DNA of 39,338 bases from Oceanospirillaceae bacterium (GTDB lineage: Bacteria > Pseudomonadota > Gammaproteobacteria > Pseudomonadales > Oceanobacteraceae), in the NCBI GenBank assembly GCA_002723385.1, contig PBNY01000081.1, positions 1-39,338 on the forward strand, read 5' to 3'. The notes under the pieces were generated by a model. The model did no database searches, had not been told where the DNA came from, and saw only the letters and a list, made by a program, of their open reading frames with translations. Below, in pieces: positions 9,269 to 17,631 of the stretch. The translations under genes and the position numbers were made by a program. Position 1 is the first letter of the stretch; every line of letters begins with the position of its first letter.

Positions 9269-12200
9269 TTACTGGCAGATATGTCCGTTCACTGTCATGG
9301 CGGGTGGGGTAGTGCCCGGTGAGGCCTTGTCACTGGTGAAACCAAAGGTGGTGCTTTCGCCCGGCGCGAGGTCGTGGTTCCAGGAAACGGGTGTTGCTGT
9401 TCCGATGCCCGTGCCACCACCGCTGTACGTGGCGCTCCAGCCACTGCGGAAGGTGGAGCTGTCAGCGTAGTCCCATGACACCATCCAGCCTTCAAGTGTG
9501 TTGCCACTGGTATTGGTGATGGTGATGTTGGTATTCCAGCCGCCGCTCCAGTTCTGGGTGACGGTGTGTGTGCAGCTGGCTGCTGCAGCACGAGCTGACA
9601 GGGTCGGTTGGTCGTAGCAGCCTTCGTAGCTGAAGTTGCCGTTGTGGCGAGCCTTGAAGCCGTAGGAAGCTGTTGCGCCCGGAGACAGGTTGGTGCCACG
9701 AGCGACGATGTAGTCTCCTTCCAGCGTAACAACGCCTGCTCCCCAATACTGCTCGACGTAGTTGACGTCTTTTACCGGAATCATGACTTCCCAGTCGGTT
9801 GTCGTGCTGCCGTTGTTCGTAACGACGATGTCTTTGAGAACAACACCGGTACTCCAGATATCTTCAACATTGATGTTGCAGCTGGTCTGTCCGGCGGGTG
9901 GTTGGGTGACCACGACCGATTTGCTGATGCTGTCGGAGTCCTGGCCATCGCTGACGGTCAGAGTGACCGAGTAGGTGCCTGGCAGTACATAGGTGTGGTT
10001 AACGCTTTGGCCGGTGCCGGTTTGATTGTCACCAAAGTCCCAGCTATAGGTCAGGTTGTGGCCATCGGCGTCGGTGGAGGTTCCGCCGTTAAATCCGACG
10101 GTCATGTACTGCTCACTGGTATAAAAATCGGCCACTGGTGCGGTATTGGCGACTGCGTTCAGAGTGATGGAATCGCTGGTGCCGAGGTCGGTACCGGATG
10201 CATCCTGTGTAAACAGCTCAACACTGAAGGCACCTGTGTTGGCAGGAGCTTGTACCTGCACACTGGAACCCACGACGCCTGAGGCGACTTCGATGCCGTT
10301 CACCCGCACGCCAATGGCGTCCGCATTGGACAGCAGGAACTGGATCTGGAAGTTCCTGTCCACCACCTGGCTTGCGCCATCGGCAGGTGACTGAATGCTG
10401 ACGGTTGGAATGATGGGTTCGTTAACGGTTACTGTCACGATGGCGGGTTCGGAAACTGCTCCCTGATCATCAATCGCTTGATAGGTAAATGTATCGGTAC
10501 CGAAGAAACCGGTTTCGGGTGTATACACCGCATCGCTTCCCGTGATCGTAACGGCCCCGTTGGTTGGCTGCTGGGCAATCTGGTAGCTTGCAACGTAACC
10601 ATCGTCGTCATTACCGTTCAGAGTGATGATTGAGGCCATTTCGAAGTCGGTATTGGCGCTTAACTCGGCAACCGTTGGTACACAGTTAATACCAGTGCCT
10701 GCACCACAGCCCGGTGTCGGTTCTTGTCCCCAGATCAGTTGGTCGTTGTCGTACACGGCCACCAGAGGTGCTTTGGTGAAGGAGGAACTGTAGTTATCCC
10801 AGGAAGGGTCGGAACTGCTGTCCCAGCTGGTGGACGTGCTTGGCAGTTCGAGGCGGAACTGAACTTCTTTCTGGGTATGTGACCAGCTGCCGGGCTGAAC
10901 CAGAGTGCCAACGAAGGAGACCTCGGTGTAGTACAGGTTGTCAGCCGGATCGCCCCAGGCCTGAAGCTGGGAAACCGTCGCGCCCTGATTGTAGAAAACG
11001 GACACCGTCACGTCCGATACGGTATAGCCGTCGGCCATCTCTTCCGTCAGGTCAACCCAGTAGCGGAACTTGAGCTGGTCGGATGATCGCGCAGGCCAGG
11101 CACTGCGATTTTGCAGTTTGGCAGACAGATCGGTCTGGCGGTTGTTGCTGCTCTTGTCGCGAATCTCCACGAAGATTTCGTCGTCTCTGGTTTCCGCTGG
11201 CGGGAACTGGCTTTCCGGAATCGGGTTGCCGCCAAAGTCCAGATACAGGCGCGCCAGAGCGGAGGTGAAACCGGCGTTGTAGTCGACGGCCACTTCGTTG
11301 GCGACGTAGTTGGTGCGGTCATCAACGTAGGAATCGCCGCTGCCGGGGCCACCGACCAGAGCGCCAATCAGCAGATGGCGATTGTCGACCGGGTCATTGA
11401 TGTTGTTGCTCCAGCTGCCGTGAGCGGTGCGGTGGTGTGGGTTTTTCGGGCCGTTGGGATTGATGCCGACCTGGTAGGGAATGCCCATCGGGTTGTCACC
11501 CATGATGTATTCGATCTGGTCCTGGGCGAAGTTGTAGTAGGTCTGGATTCGACTGGCGTTGGGATCAATCGTTTTCAGGAAGTCGGAATACACCAGAGCG
11601 ATAAACGCCGTATTGGCGGCGTAGCGGGTTGCGCCCCATTGGCTCGCTTGAGCCAATCCACCGTTGGTGTAGGGGATGCGGCCACCGTTGAACCCGGTCG
11701 TCCAGTAGTCAAGCCAGCGTTCTGCATCTGCCTGGAATTGCCCGGTGGTCGGGCCTGCCAGCTGTGCCATTAACACGTAGCTGCCATAGGATTTGTCATC
11801 CCAGACGTGAGTCCAGGTATAGGACTTGAGGTTGCTGCCGCCTTCGTTGTTCAGATACTGATATTCGTCGACGGCGTCCTCATAGAAAGACGATTCCCCG
11901 GTCGCTTTGTACAACCAGGCGGAAGCCCAGACCAGTTCGTCCTGATAGCCGCTCCAGGAATTGTAGAAACCGCGGGCATCGGTGATGCAGTCGGAATACT
12001 TGCCGCGATAGGTCATGGCGAAGTTGTGCAGATCGCGGGCGTGGGATTTCAGCAGGTTGGAGTATGCTGGGTCGTCTGTCTCAAACACGATGGAAATGGC
12101 CGCCAGAGCGGCTGCGGTTTCGCCGGCCAGATCTGAGCCTGGGCAGTTTTCGGTAATGGCGTAAGACGGACGGTTGGCAGCGCCGTTACCCTGGGTTTCC

Positions 12201-12679
12201 AGAACTTCAGCAGGCCCCCACCAGGCGTGATCCGCCCCGCCATTGCCCACTTGTCCGTACAACACATTGGGTTGCGGATGGGCAGCCACAAAGTAGTCAG
12301 CGATAAAACGCAGGTTGTTCTTGATGTGAACCATCTGGCCACTGGTACTGTAGGCACCGGGGTTTTCTATCACGCCCCAGGCCAACAGAGTGGCAGCGGA
12401 CGCCATCGGCAGGCCAAATTTGACGTGATCACCGGCATCGTACCAGCCACCTGACAGATCCAGACCAACATCCGCGCCGTCATTGACGGTTGAATCAGCA
12501 CGCCAGGGGACACGATTCCAGGCTGGCAGGTTGCCGGACTGCTGGGCTTCGTAGAAATAGATGGATTTCTGCAGTGCTTCACCGTAGTTCACGGTAATGG
12601 CCTGGGCCGGGTTGGCCAGTCCAGCCGCCAGTGGTATGGCGGCTGACAGAGCCAGAGAGAGCAGGGATGGTTTCTTCAC
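9269..12679 (-). CDS. Secreted multidomain GH9 endoglucanase with CBM3c, PKD and C-terminal CBM2 modules
   Basis: An exported cellulase of 1136 residues. It has a Sec signal peptide (1-27, cleavage after ANPAQA), then a family 9 catalytic domain (about 30-480) with DAGDH (D81, D84), NPHHRTAHGSW around 413-423 and the general-acid Glu in NEVAVDYNAGF (E462). A CBM3c-like module follows directly (about 500-652), the arrangement of processive Cel9A/E4-type enzymes. Next come a Cys-containing linker, two Ig/cadherin-like domains (about 670-755 and 757-845), a PKD domain (about 848-925), a divergent CBM2-like domain (about 932-1025) and a classic CBM2 (1036-1136, CTHTVTQNWSGGW to GHICQ). It would bind and hydrolyse crystalline cellulose outside the cell. 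The start is a GTG with AAGGAG nine bases upstream. It is monocistronic, ending at the shared terminator. An operator-like palindrome lies about 140 bases upstream. Confidence 0.96.
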   Translation of the reverse strand: MKKPSLLSLALSAAIPLAAGLANPAQAITVNYGEALQKSIYFYEAQQSGNLPAWNRVPWRADSTVNDGADVGLDLSGGWYDAGDHVKFGLPMASAATLLAWGVIENPGAYSTSGQMVHIKNNLRFIADYFVAAHPQPNVLYGQVGNGGADHAWWGPAEVLETQGNGAANRPSYAITENCPGSDLAGETAAALAAISIVFETDDPAYSNLLKSHARDLHNFAMTYRGKYSDCITDARGFYNSWSGYQDELVWASAWLYKATGESSFYEDAVDEYQYLNNEGGSNLKSYTWTHVWDDKSYGSYVLMAQLAGPTTGQFQADAERWLDYWTTGFNGGRIPYTNGGLAQASQWGATRYAANTAFIALVYSDFLKTIDPNASRIQTYYNFAQDQIEYIMGDNPMGIPYQVGINPNGPKNPHHRTAHGSWSNNINDPVDNRHLLIGALVGGPGSGDSYVDDRTNYVANEVAVDYNAGFTSALARLYLDFGGNPIPESQFPPAETRDDEIFVEIRDKSSNNRQTDLSAKLQNRSAWPARSSDQLKFRYWVDLTEEMADGYTVSDVTVSVFYNQGATVSQLQAWGDPADNLYYTEVSFVGTLVQPGSWSHTQKEVQFRLELPSTSTSWDSSSDPSWDNYSSSFTKAPLVAVYDNDQLIWGQEPTPGCGAGTGINCVPTVAELSANTDFEMASIITLNGNDDDGYVASYQIAQQPTNGAVTITGSDAVYTPETGFFGTDTFTYQAIDDQGAVSEPAIVTVTVNEPIIPTVSIQSPADGASQVVDRNFQIQFLLSNADAIGVRVNGIEVASGVVGSSVQVQAPANTGAFSVELFTQDASGTDLGTSDSITLNAVANTAPVADFYTSEQYMTVGFNGGTSTDADGHNLTYSWDFGDNQTGTGQSVNHTYVLPGTYSVTLTVSDGQDSDSISKSVVVTQPPAGQTSCNINVEDIWSTGVVLKDIVVTNNGSTTTDWEVMIPVKDVNYVEQYWGAGVVTLEGDYIVARGTNLSPGATASYGFKARHNGNFSYEGCYDQPTLSARAAAASCTHTVTQNWSGGWNTNITITNTSGNTLEGWMVSWDYADSSTFRSGWSATYSGGGTGIGTATPVSWNHDLAPGESTTFGFTSDKASPGTTPPAMTVNGHICQ

Positions 12680-12815
12680 GTCAGATCACTCCTTGTCGTT
12701 ATTTACGACCTGTTGCGTGGCGGGAGCAGCGCAAACGGGTGAACTGTTCCCTCAGTATTCAGTCATCTAGCCATAGGTTTAATGGTGTAAATGTGAACCC
12801 TGTCACGTTTGAAGA

Positions 12816-12830
12816 AATTGTCAGACAATT
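12816..12830. promoter_or_regulatory. GntR-type palindrome upstream of the endoglucanase gene
   Basis: A perfect inverted repeat, AATTGT-CAG-ACAATT, lies in the 293-base divergent region between the endoglucanase (start 12679) and the DUF4124 protein (start 12973). Its core TTGTCAGACAA fits the TNGTNNNACNA pattern known for FadR/GntR-family operators. Nearly the same site recurs at 22996-23006 upstream of dctP. No regulator gene is next to it, so the binding protein is unknown. Confidence 0.45.
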
Positions 12831-12972
12831 CCCGTGCTGACCATTAAGGAACCCGACTTCCATCACGTCTTGAGGTATCGCGGGGCTGGTCATGGGCAAA
12901 TTGGCCTGTCTGCAATTGAGCACTGATACTGGGTTGAAAGGAGCCTGAACCGGGGCTTAAACGAGGAGTGTT

Positions 12973-13998
12973 GTGCAGAGTTTCCCGGTATCATGCCTTG
13001 GCAACGACAGCATTCCGAGGGGTAGTCAGGTGGTCCAGAGTGGAAGGGTGGCAGTACGCGTATGGATAGCCGGTGTGCTCAGCCTGATGCTGTGGGCGGG
13101 CGTGTGCCAGGCCGAGATTTATCGTTGGGTCGATGACAACGGCAAAGTGCACTTCGGCGATCGCCCACCGGCAACACAAAAGACCGAAAAGCTCGAAATT
13201 AACACCCACACTGACTGGAAGCCTTTTGACATCAAGGTGTATTACCAGAATCAGTTGTTGTCGGAAGGCTCATCTACCATTGATGTGTCACGCATCCAGA
13301 GAAGCGTGAATCTGGTGTATCGCTTCTTTGACGAGATTCTCTACTTTGATTTCTACAAACAGGTGCCGGTGACCATCAAGGTGTTCCCGGACATGGCGAC
13401 ATACAGTGCTCACGTGATGAAGGTCACGGGCAGACCGGCCGGTTACACCAAGGGCATTTACATCGGGCAAACCCATGAAATCGCGTTGTATTTTCACACC
13501 GAAAAAATGGGCGGCATCGAGAGCACCCACCAGACCATCAAACACGAAGTCAGCCACGCGATTCTGCACTCTTTGGCCCGGCTGGTGCCTCATTGGCTGC
13601 ATGAAGGCCTGGCAGAACAGATGGAGACCCTGGTTTTCCAAGACGGCCAGTTTGTGATTCGTCCTCATGAACAGAATCGTGCCTTCCTGGCGCGTAACCG
13701 CGATCGCACCATGAAGGTTCTGGATTTCGTCGAAATTCGCAGTGATCACTGGCGCGCTCACAGTGCCACCGCGACCAACTACGCCATGGCTGGTCAGCTG
13801 ATTTACCGCTTGTTCTCTACGTCTTATGGCCGCTCCTGTGTGACTCGGCTGCTGCAGGATTACAAACGCGGCGAACGGCTGCGCTCCTATTATCTGCTCG
13901 ACAAGCATTACATCGGTGGTGCCGAAACCTTCCGGGTGCACTGGGAGCAGTGGAGCAAGACGGATATGAGTCAGCCGAGATCCGTGGTGCTGCGTTAG
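12973..13998 (+). CDS. Secreted DUF4124 protein with a gluzincin-type zinc-peptidase motif
   Basis: A 341-residue exported protein. An unusually long N-terminal stretch precedes a hydrophobic segment (VWIAGVLSLMLWAGVCQA) with likely cleavage after residue 47. Then comes a short DUF4124 module (IYRWVDDNGKVHFGDRPP, about 49-66) and a domain with HEVSHAILH at 191-199, followed by WLHEGLAEQME near 208-218. HExxH plus a downstream Glu (E211 or E215) is the gluzincin zinc-site arrangement seen in DUF1570/peptidase-MA-like proteins. It probably acts in the periplasm on an unknown substrate, and peptidase activity is inferred. The GTG start has GAGGAG upstream. An internal GTG near codon 26 would give a more ordinary signal peptide but has a poorly spaced ribosome site. 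It is transcribed divergently from the cellulase and is not obviously in an operon. Confidence 0.82.
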   Translation: MQSFPVSCLGNDSIPRGSQVVQSGRVAVRVWIAGVLSLMLWAGVCQAEIYRWVDDNGKVHFGDRPPATQKTEKLEINTHTDWKPFDIKVYYQNQLLSEGSSTIDVSRIQRSVNLVYRFFDEILYFDFYKQVPVTIKVFPDMATYSAHVMKVTGRPAGYTKGIYIGQTHEIALYFHTEKMGGIESTHQTIKHEVSHAILHSLARLVPHWLHEGLAEQMETLVFQDGQFVIRPHEQNRAFLARNRDRTMKVLDFVEIRSDHWRAHSATATNYAMAGQLIYRLFSTSYGRSCVTRLLQDYKRGERLRSYYLLDKHYIGGAETFRVHWEQWSKTDMSQPRSVVLR

Positions 13999-14099
13999 CT
14001 GTCCGGTTTTCCGACATTCCCGTTCAATTGACCCAATCGTCGTATTGCAGTGTTTCATTGCGAACGGCGCGTGCTTCCTGGTCGTCTCTTTTTTGCACT

Positions 14100-14122
14100 T
14101 AAGTGTTATGTTATAACATTTT
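14100..14122. promoter_or_regulatory. Zur box heading the zinc-sparing operon
   Basis: The core TGTTATG-T-TATAACA (14104-14118) is a palindrome with one mismatched pair, and an A/T-rich flank extends on both sides. It matches the proteobacterial Zur consensus, two TGTTATA half-sites inverted around one base, as at E. coli znuA. It lies about 75 bases upstream of hisI. The zinc-loaded Zur repressor should block transcription there and release it when zinc is low. The gene content downstream independently supports this. I cannot place the -35/-10 elements with confidence; TTGCAC at 14093-14098 is a possible -35. Confidence 0.85.
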
Positions 14123-14193
14123 TAAATTCTGGTGAGCCGGTTACAGGCATTGCTGCATCGACTAGCAGTTCGCCATCGAAGTGAGATAACAGA

Positions 14194-14637
14194 TTGAAAA
14201 ATAACTATTTTCTGAACCTTGAACCGTTGTCTGAGGGTTCAAGGCTGGATACCGCCGAATTGTTGCAGCATCTGGCTTTTAATGAACAGGGGCTGCTGCC
14301 TGTGATCACTCAGGATGCTGTCAGCAAGGACGTATTGATGATGGCCTGGATTAATCGGCAGGCGTTGGAATACACAATGGAAACGGGCTTCGCTACCTAC
14401 TGGTCGCGTTCCCGTCAGGCGCTCTGGAAGAAAGGCGAGACCAGCGGTCATCTGCAGCATATCGAAGAAATTCGTATCGATTGTGATGGCGATACGCTGT
14501 TGTTTCTGGTCAACCAGGTTGGGGCTGCCTGCCACACCGGGCGTCGTCACTGCTTCTATTTCACCCTGACGGACGATAATCAGGTATGTATCACATCCGA
14601 TCCAGGCCAGGATCTGACCACAGGAGGACAAGCCTGA
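14194..14637 (+). CDS. hisI: Phosphoribosyl-AMP cyclohydrolase paralogue (HisI2), zinc-sparing operon
   Basis: A 147-residue HisI, opening the ring of phosphoribosyl-AMP in histidine synthesis (third step). The conserved core is present: DVLMMAWIN (46-54), [18 protein letters not shown] (68-85), the metal-binding DCDGD (96-100) and ACHTG...C (C113, C120). The three cysteines that bind zinc in characterised HisI (C97, C113, C120) are all kept, so the sequence does not by itself show zinc independence. There is no HisE domain. The start is a TTG with a weak ribosome site; no other start in frame precedes the conserved region. It overlaps the pyrC2 start in a TGATG junction, so the two are translationally coupled. 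Placement directly behind a Zur box marks it as the low-zinc paralogue; a housekeeping hisI is expected elsewhere. Confidence 0.92.
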   Translation: MKNNYFLNLEPLSEGSRLDTAELLQHLAFNEQGLLPVITQDAVSKDVLMMAWINRQALEYTMETGFATYWSRSRQALWKKGETSGHLQHIEEIRIDCDGDTLLFLVNQVGAACHTGRRHCFYFTLTDDNQVCITSDPGQDLTTGGQA

Positions 14638-15992
14638 TGTCGACGAATAACCGTTGGTTGATCACCAATGCCCGAGTGGTGAACGAAGGCAAGATTCAGG
14701 AACTGGACGTGCGTATCAAGGGCGAATGGATTGAGCAAGTTGACTCATCCATCAAGCCAATGGTGGGCGATCAGGTGATCAATGCCCAGGGCAGGTTTTT
14801 GATTCCTGGCATGATCGATGATCAGGTGCATTTTCGCGAGCCGGGCCTGACCACCAAGGGCACCATTTTTACTGAGTCTCGCGCGGCGGTTGCCGGTGGC
14901 ATCACCAGCTACATGGAAATGCCCAATGTGAATCCGGCAACGGTGGATGACGTGAGATTGGAGCACAAGTTTGATTTGGCCAGGCAAAATTCCCTGGCCA
15001 ATTACTCTTTCTATATGGGCGCCAGCAACGATAATCTGGAGCAGATCAAGCGTTTGAATCCTGAGCGTGTCTGTGGTGTAAAAGTGTTTATGGGGGCTTC
15101 CACTGGCAATTTGCTGGTGGATGACGATACTGCTCTGGAAGGTGTTTTCCGTGAGTCACCGGTGCTGATCGTGACTCACTGTGAAGATAATGCGCGGATT
15201 CAGGCCAATACCCGCAGGTTGGCCGAGATACGTTCTCCAGAGGAGTTCGTTGCTGCGGATCATCCGGTTCTGCGAGATGACGAAGCCTGCTTTCTGTCCA
15301 GCTCCAAAGCGGTGGAACTGGCCCGGCGCTATCAGTCGCAGTTGCACGTGCTGCACATTACAACGGCCAAAGAGCTGTCGCTGTTCAGCGCTGGAGATGT
15401 GGCCTCAAAGTCCATCACAGCGGAAGCGTGCGTTCATCACCTGTGGTTCTCGGATCAGGACTACGCCACCAAACAGAATCTGATCAAGTGTAATCCAGCG
15501 GTGAAATACGCGACTGATCGACAGGCACTGCTTGAAGCCGTGAACAATGATGTGATCGATATCATCGCGACGGATCATGCGCCGCATACGTTGCAGGAAA
15601 AGCAGCAGCCTTATATTCAGGCGCCAGCAGGCCTGCCGCTGGTACAGCACGCGTTGTTGTCGCTGTTTGATCAGGTCAAGCGTGGCCACATGTCGGTCGA
15701 AACCCTGGTGCGCAAGGTCGCTCATAATCCGGCGATTCGGTACGACATCGACCTGAGAGGCTACATTCGCGAAGGCTACCATGCCGATCTGGTGTTGGTC
15801 GACCCGAATGGCCTGACCCCGGCCACTCATGCTTCTGCTCTGTATAAATGCGGCTGGACGCCGTTTGACGGCCATACTTTCCAGTCTTCGATATCGGCCA
15901 CCTTTGTGAATGGCACCTTGATGTACGACGGCAAGCAGGTTCTGGATAGCCACAGGCCCGCGCGAGCGCTGACATTCCTGCGCGACTCGTGA
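14637..15992 (+). CDS. pyrC: Dihydroorotase-like amidohydrolase paralogue (PyrC2), variant metal site
   Basis: A 451-residue class I dihydroorotase-type amidohydrolase, interconverting carbamoyl-aspartate and dihydroorotate in pyrimidine synthesis. The start ATG has AGGAGG upstream and overlaps the hisI stop. Metal-site residues visible are K149 (candidate carbamylated lysine, in GVKVFMGAS), H181 (VTHCED), H240 (LHVLHITTAKE) and D313 (ATDHAPH). The first HxH motif is changed to QxH (Q63, H65, in IDDQVHFREPG). The same substitution occurs in a known subgroup of bacterial dihydroorotases, so it is unlikely to be a defect. It may mark altered metal need. In pseudomonads a pyrC paralogue next to folE2 and a gamma-carbonic anhydrase is part of the Zur regulon, which matches this context. 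Allantoinase or hydantoinase are less likely alternatives. Confidence 0.9.
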   Translation: MSTNNRWLITNARVVNEGKIQELDVRIKGEWIEQVDSSIKPMVGDQVINAQGRFLIPGMIDDQVHFREPGLTTKGTIFTESRAAVAGGITSYMEMPNVNPATVDDVRLEHKFDLARQNSLANYSFYMGASNDNLEQIKRLNPERVCGVKVFMGASTGNLLVDDDTALEGVFRESPVLIVTHCEDNARIQANTRRLAEIRSPEEFVAADHPVLRDDEACFLSSSKAVELARRYQSQLHVLHITTAKELSLFSAGDVASKSITAEACVHHLWFSDQDYATKQNLIKCNPAVKYATDRQALLEAVNNDVIDIIATDHAPHTLQEKQQPYIQAPAGLPLVQHALLSLFDQVKRGHMSVETLVRKVAHNPAIRYDIDLRGYIREGYHADLVLVDPNGLTPATHASALYKCGWTPFDGHTFQSSISATFVNGTLMYDGKQVLDSHRPARALTFLRDS

Positions 15993-16023
15993 ACGCTAAC
16001 CCCATTTTTTCGGTGACCACTCT

Positions 16024-16998
16024 ATGAATACAAAACAGGAAAACCCGCCATTGGAGGCCGTCAGACCCTCGCAGTTCAAGCCGGATGTCGCCAGTGAATC
16101 CCGTGCCAGCCATTGCCATACTCTGAACTGGGTGGGCATGGACCGAATCGATTTGCCGCTGAGCCTGGCCATTGAGCAAGGTGCTGCGGCTTCCGTAACG
16201 GCTGAAGCGGACTGTTACGTCAGTCTGGATGATCCCAATGCCAAGGGCATCCACATGTCGCGACTGTATCTGGCCCTCAACCAGTGTGCTGATCACGAAA
16301 TCGTCACCCCTGCGGTATTGGAAGAGCTGTTGGCCGACATGGTTGCCAGTCATCAGGGCCTGAGTGAACAGGCGTATTTGCGTTTGTCGTTTTCGCTGTT
16401 GCTCAAGCGTCCTGCGCTGTTGAGCGATTACGAGGGCTGGAAGTCCTATCCATCCGAAGTGATCTGTCGTCATCGTGATGGCCAGATGTTCACCGAATTG
16501 AAAATCGCCATTCCGTATTCCAGCACTTGCCCTTGTTCAGCATCTCTGTCGCGTCAATTGCAGGCAGAAGCCCTGCGTGAGCGCTTTGCCGACGGCAGCG
16601 TTACCGTGGATGAAGTTGCCCAATGGATTCAGAGCGACGCTGGCAGTATCGCCACTCCCCACAGTCAGCGATCTTACGCTTACCTCAAGATTCAGCTACA
16701 GCCAGGCGATCACTTTCCGTTCTTCCAGCTGGTGAACGACATTGAAGGGGCATTGCGCACGCCGGTTCAGACGGCGGTGAAGCGTGAAGACGAACAGGAG
16801 TTTGCCCGTCTGAACGGCGAAAACCTGATGTTCTGTGAAGACGCTGCTCGTCGTATCAAAACCAGCTTGCTGGCGATGACAAATGTTGATGATTTCTGGG
16901 TCAAGGTAGAACACCAGGAGAGCCTGCACGCGCACAATGCCGTGGCTGTGGCGACCCGTGGGCCAGATTCAAGTTATAAAAACAGCGATCCGTTTTGA
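16024..16998 (+). CDS. folE2: GTP cyclohydrolase FolE2 (type IB, zinc-independent)
   Basis: A 324-residue GTP cyclohydrolase IB (COG1469), converting GTP to dihydroneopterin triphosphate, the first step of folate synthesis. It replaces zinc-dependent FolE when zinc is scarce and can use other divalent metals. Family features: VGMDRIDLPL near 37-46, KGIHMSRLY (74-82, H77), the PYSSTCPCS motif (164-172, C169 and C171), and ESLHAHNAVAVA near the C-terminus. Length is normal apart from a slightly longer hydrophilic N-terminus. It starts 31 bases after pyrC2 and is in the same operon. FolE2 is the most reliable marker of a zinc-starvation operon, and together with the Zur box it anchors the interpretation of the whole cluster. 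Confidence 0.96.
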   Translation: MNTKQENPPLEAVRPSQFKPDVASESRASHCHTLNWVGMDRIDLPLSLAIEQGAAASVTAEADCYVSLDDPNAKGIHMSRLYLALNQCADHEIVTPAVLEELLADMVASHQGLSEQAYLRLSFSLLLKRPALLSDYEGWKSYPSEVICRHRDGQMFTELKIAIPYSSTCPCSASLSRQLQAEALRERFADGSVTVDEVAQWIQSDAGSIATPHSQRSYAYLKIQLQPGDHFPFFQLVNDIEGALRTPVQTAVKREDEQEFARLNGENLMFCEDAARRIKTSLLAMTNVDDFWVKVEHQESLHAHNAVAVATRGPDSSYKNSDPF

Positions 16999-17020
16999 TC
17001 CGTACCGTGAAAGAGAGAGC

Positions 17021-17581
17021 ATGCTAAGAAAGAACCCCACTGGTCATTATCCGACCGTGAGCGAAAGCGCTTACATCGACAAAACTGCGATTATCTGTGG
17101 TCACGTCATTATTGGTGACAATGTGTTTGTCGGCCCCTATGCCGTGATTCGTGCGGATGAAGTGGATGAGAATGGTAATCTGGAACCCATCATCATTGGC
17201 GAAGATTCCAATATTCAGGACGGTGTTGTGATTCACTCCAAGGCTGGCGCAGCGGTAACCGTCGGCAGTCGCTCATCCATTGCGCATCGCTCCATTATTC
17301 ATGGGCCATGCAGTATCGATGATGATGTCTTTATCGGTTTCAACACTGTGGTCTTTCGCAGCCATATCGGTCGCGGTTCTGTGGTACGTCACAACTGCGT
17401 TGTTGATGGTCGGGACTTGCCAAACCACAGCCATATTCCGCCGGTGAAGTACATTGGTGTGGACTTTGACCTGAGCACCTTGCCCAAGGTGGATGCCAAC
17501 CTCAGTGACTTTTCCGAGTCTGTGGTGTCTGCCAACCACTTTCTGGTGGATGGCTACAAGCGTTTGTCGAACGAGTTCTGA
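17021..17581 (+). CDS. Gamma-class carbonic anhydrase-like hexapeptide protein
   Basis: A 186-residue left-handed beta-helix protein with repeated I-G-D/V-x-x hexapeptide turns (HVIIGDNVFVGPYAVIRAD, then IHGPCSIDDDVFIGFNTVV). The three metal-ligand histidines of gamma-carbonic anhydrases are in place: H72 (VVIHSK), H89 and H94 (IAHRSIIHG). It likely hydrates CO2 as a trimer, with iron, cobalt or zinc as possible metals. I chose the ATG at 17021, with GAGAGAG upstream; the open frame before it overlaps folE2 and is not conserved. It is the last gene of the zinc-sparing operon, followed by a terminator. Pseudomonads carry a homologous gene beside folE2 and pyrC2. It may back up the beta-class, zinc-dependent carbonic anhydrase. 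Confidence 0.9.
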   Translation: MLRKNPTGHYPTVSESAYIDKTAIICGHVIIGDNVFVGPYAVIRADEVDENGNLEPIIIGEDSNIQDGVVIHSKAGAAVTVGSRSSIAHRSIIHGPCSIDDDVFIGFNTVVFRSHIGRGSVVRHNCVVDGRDLPNHSHIPPVKYIGVDFDLSTLPKVDANLSDFSESVVSANHFLVDGYKRLSNEF

Positions 17582-17583
17582 AC

Positions 17584-17618
17584 AACAGGCAGTTGGCATT
17601 TTCAGCTGACTGCCTGTT
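17584..17618. terminator. Terminator-like hairpin between convergent carbonic anhydrase and response-regulator genes
   Basis: A perfect ten-base-pair stem, AACAGGCAGT (17584-17593) with ACTGCCTGTT (17609-17618), and a 15-base loop sits three bases after the carbonic anhydrase stop. Only a short TCTTTG tail follows on plus, so it is a moderate terminator. It may also serve the minus-strand gene ending at 17632. Confidence 0.7.
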
Positions 17619-17631
17619 TCTTTGATTCGCG

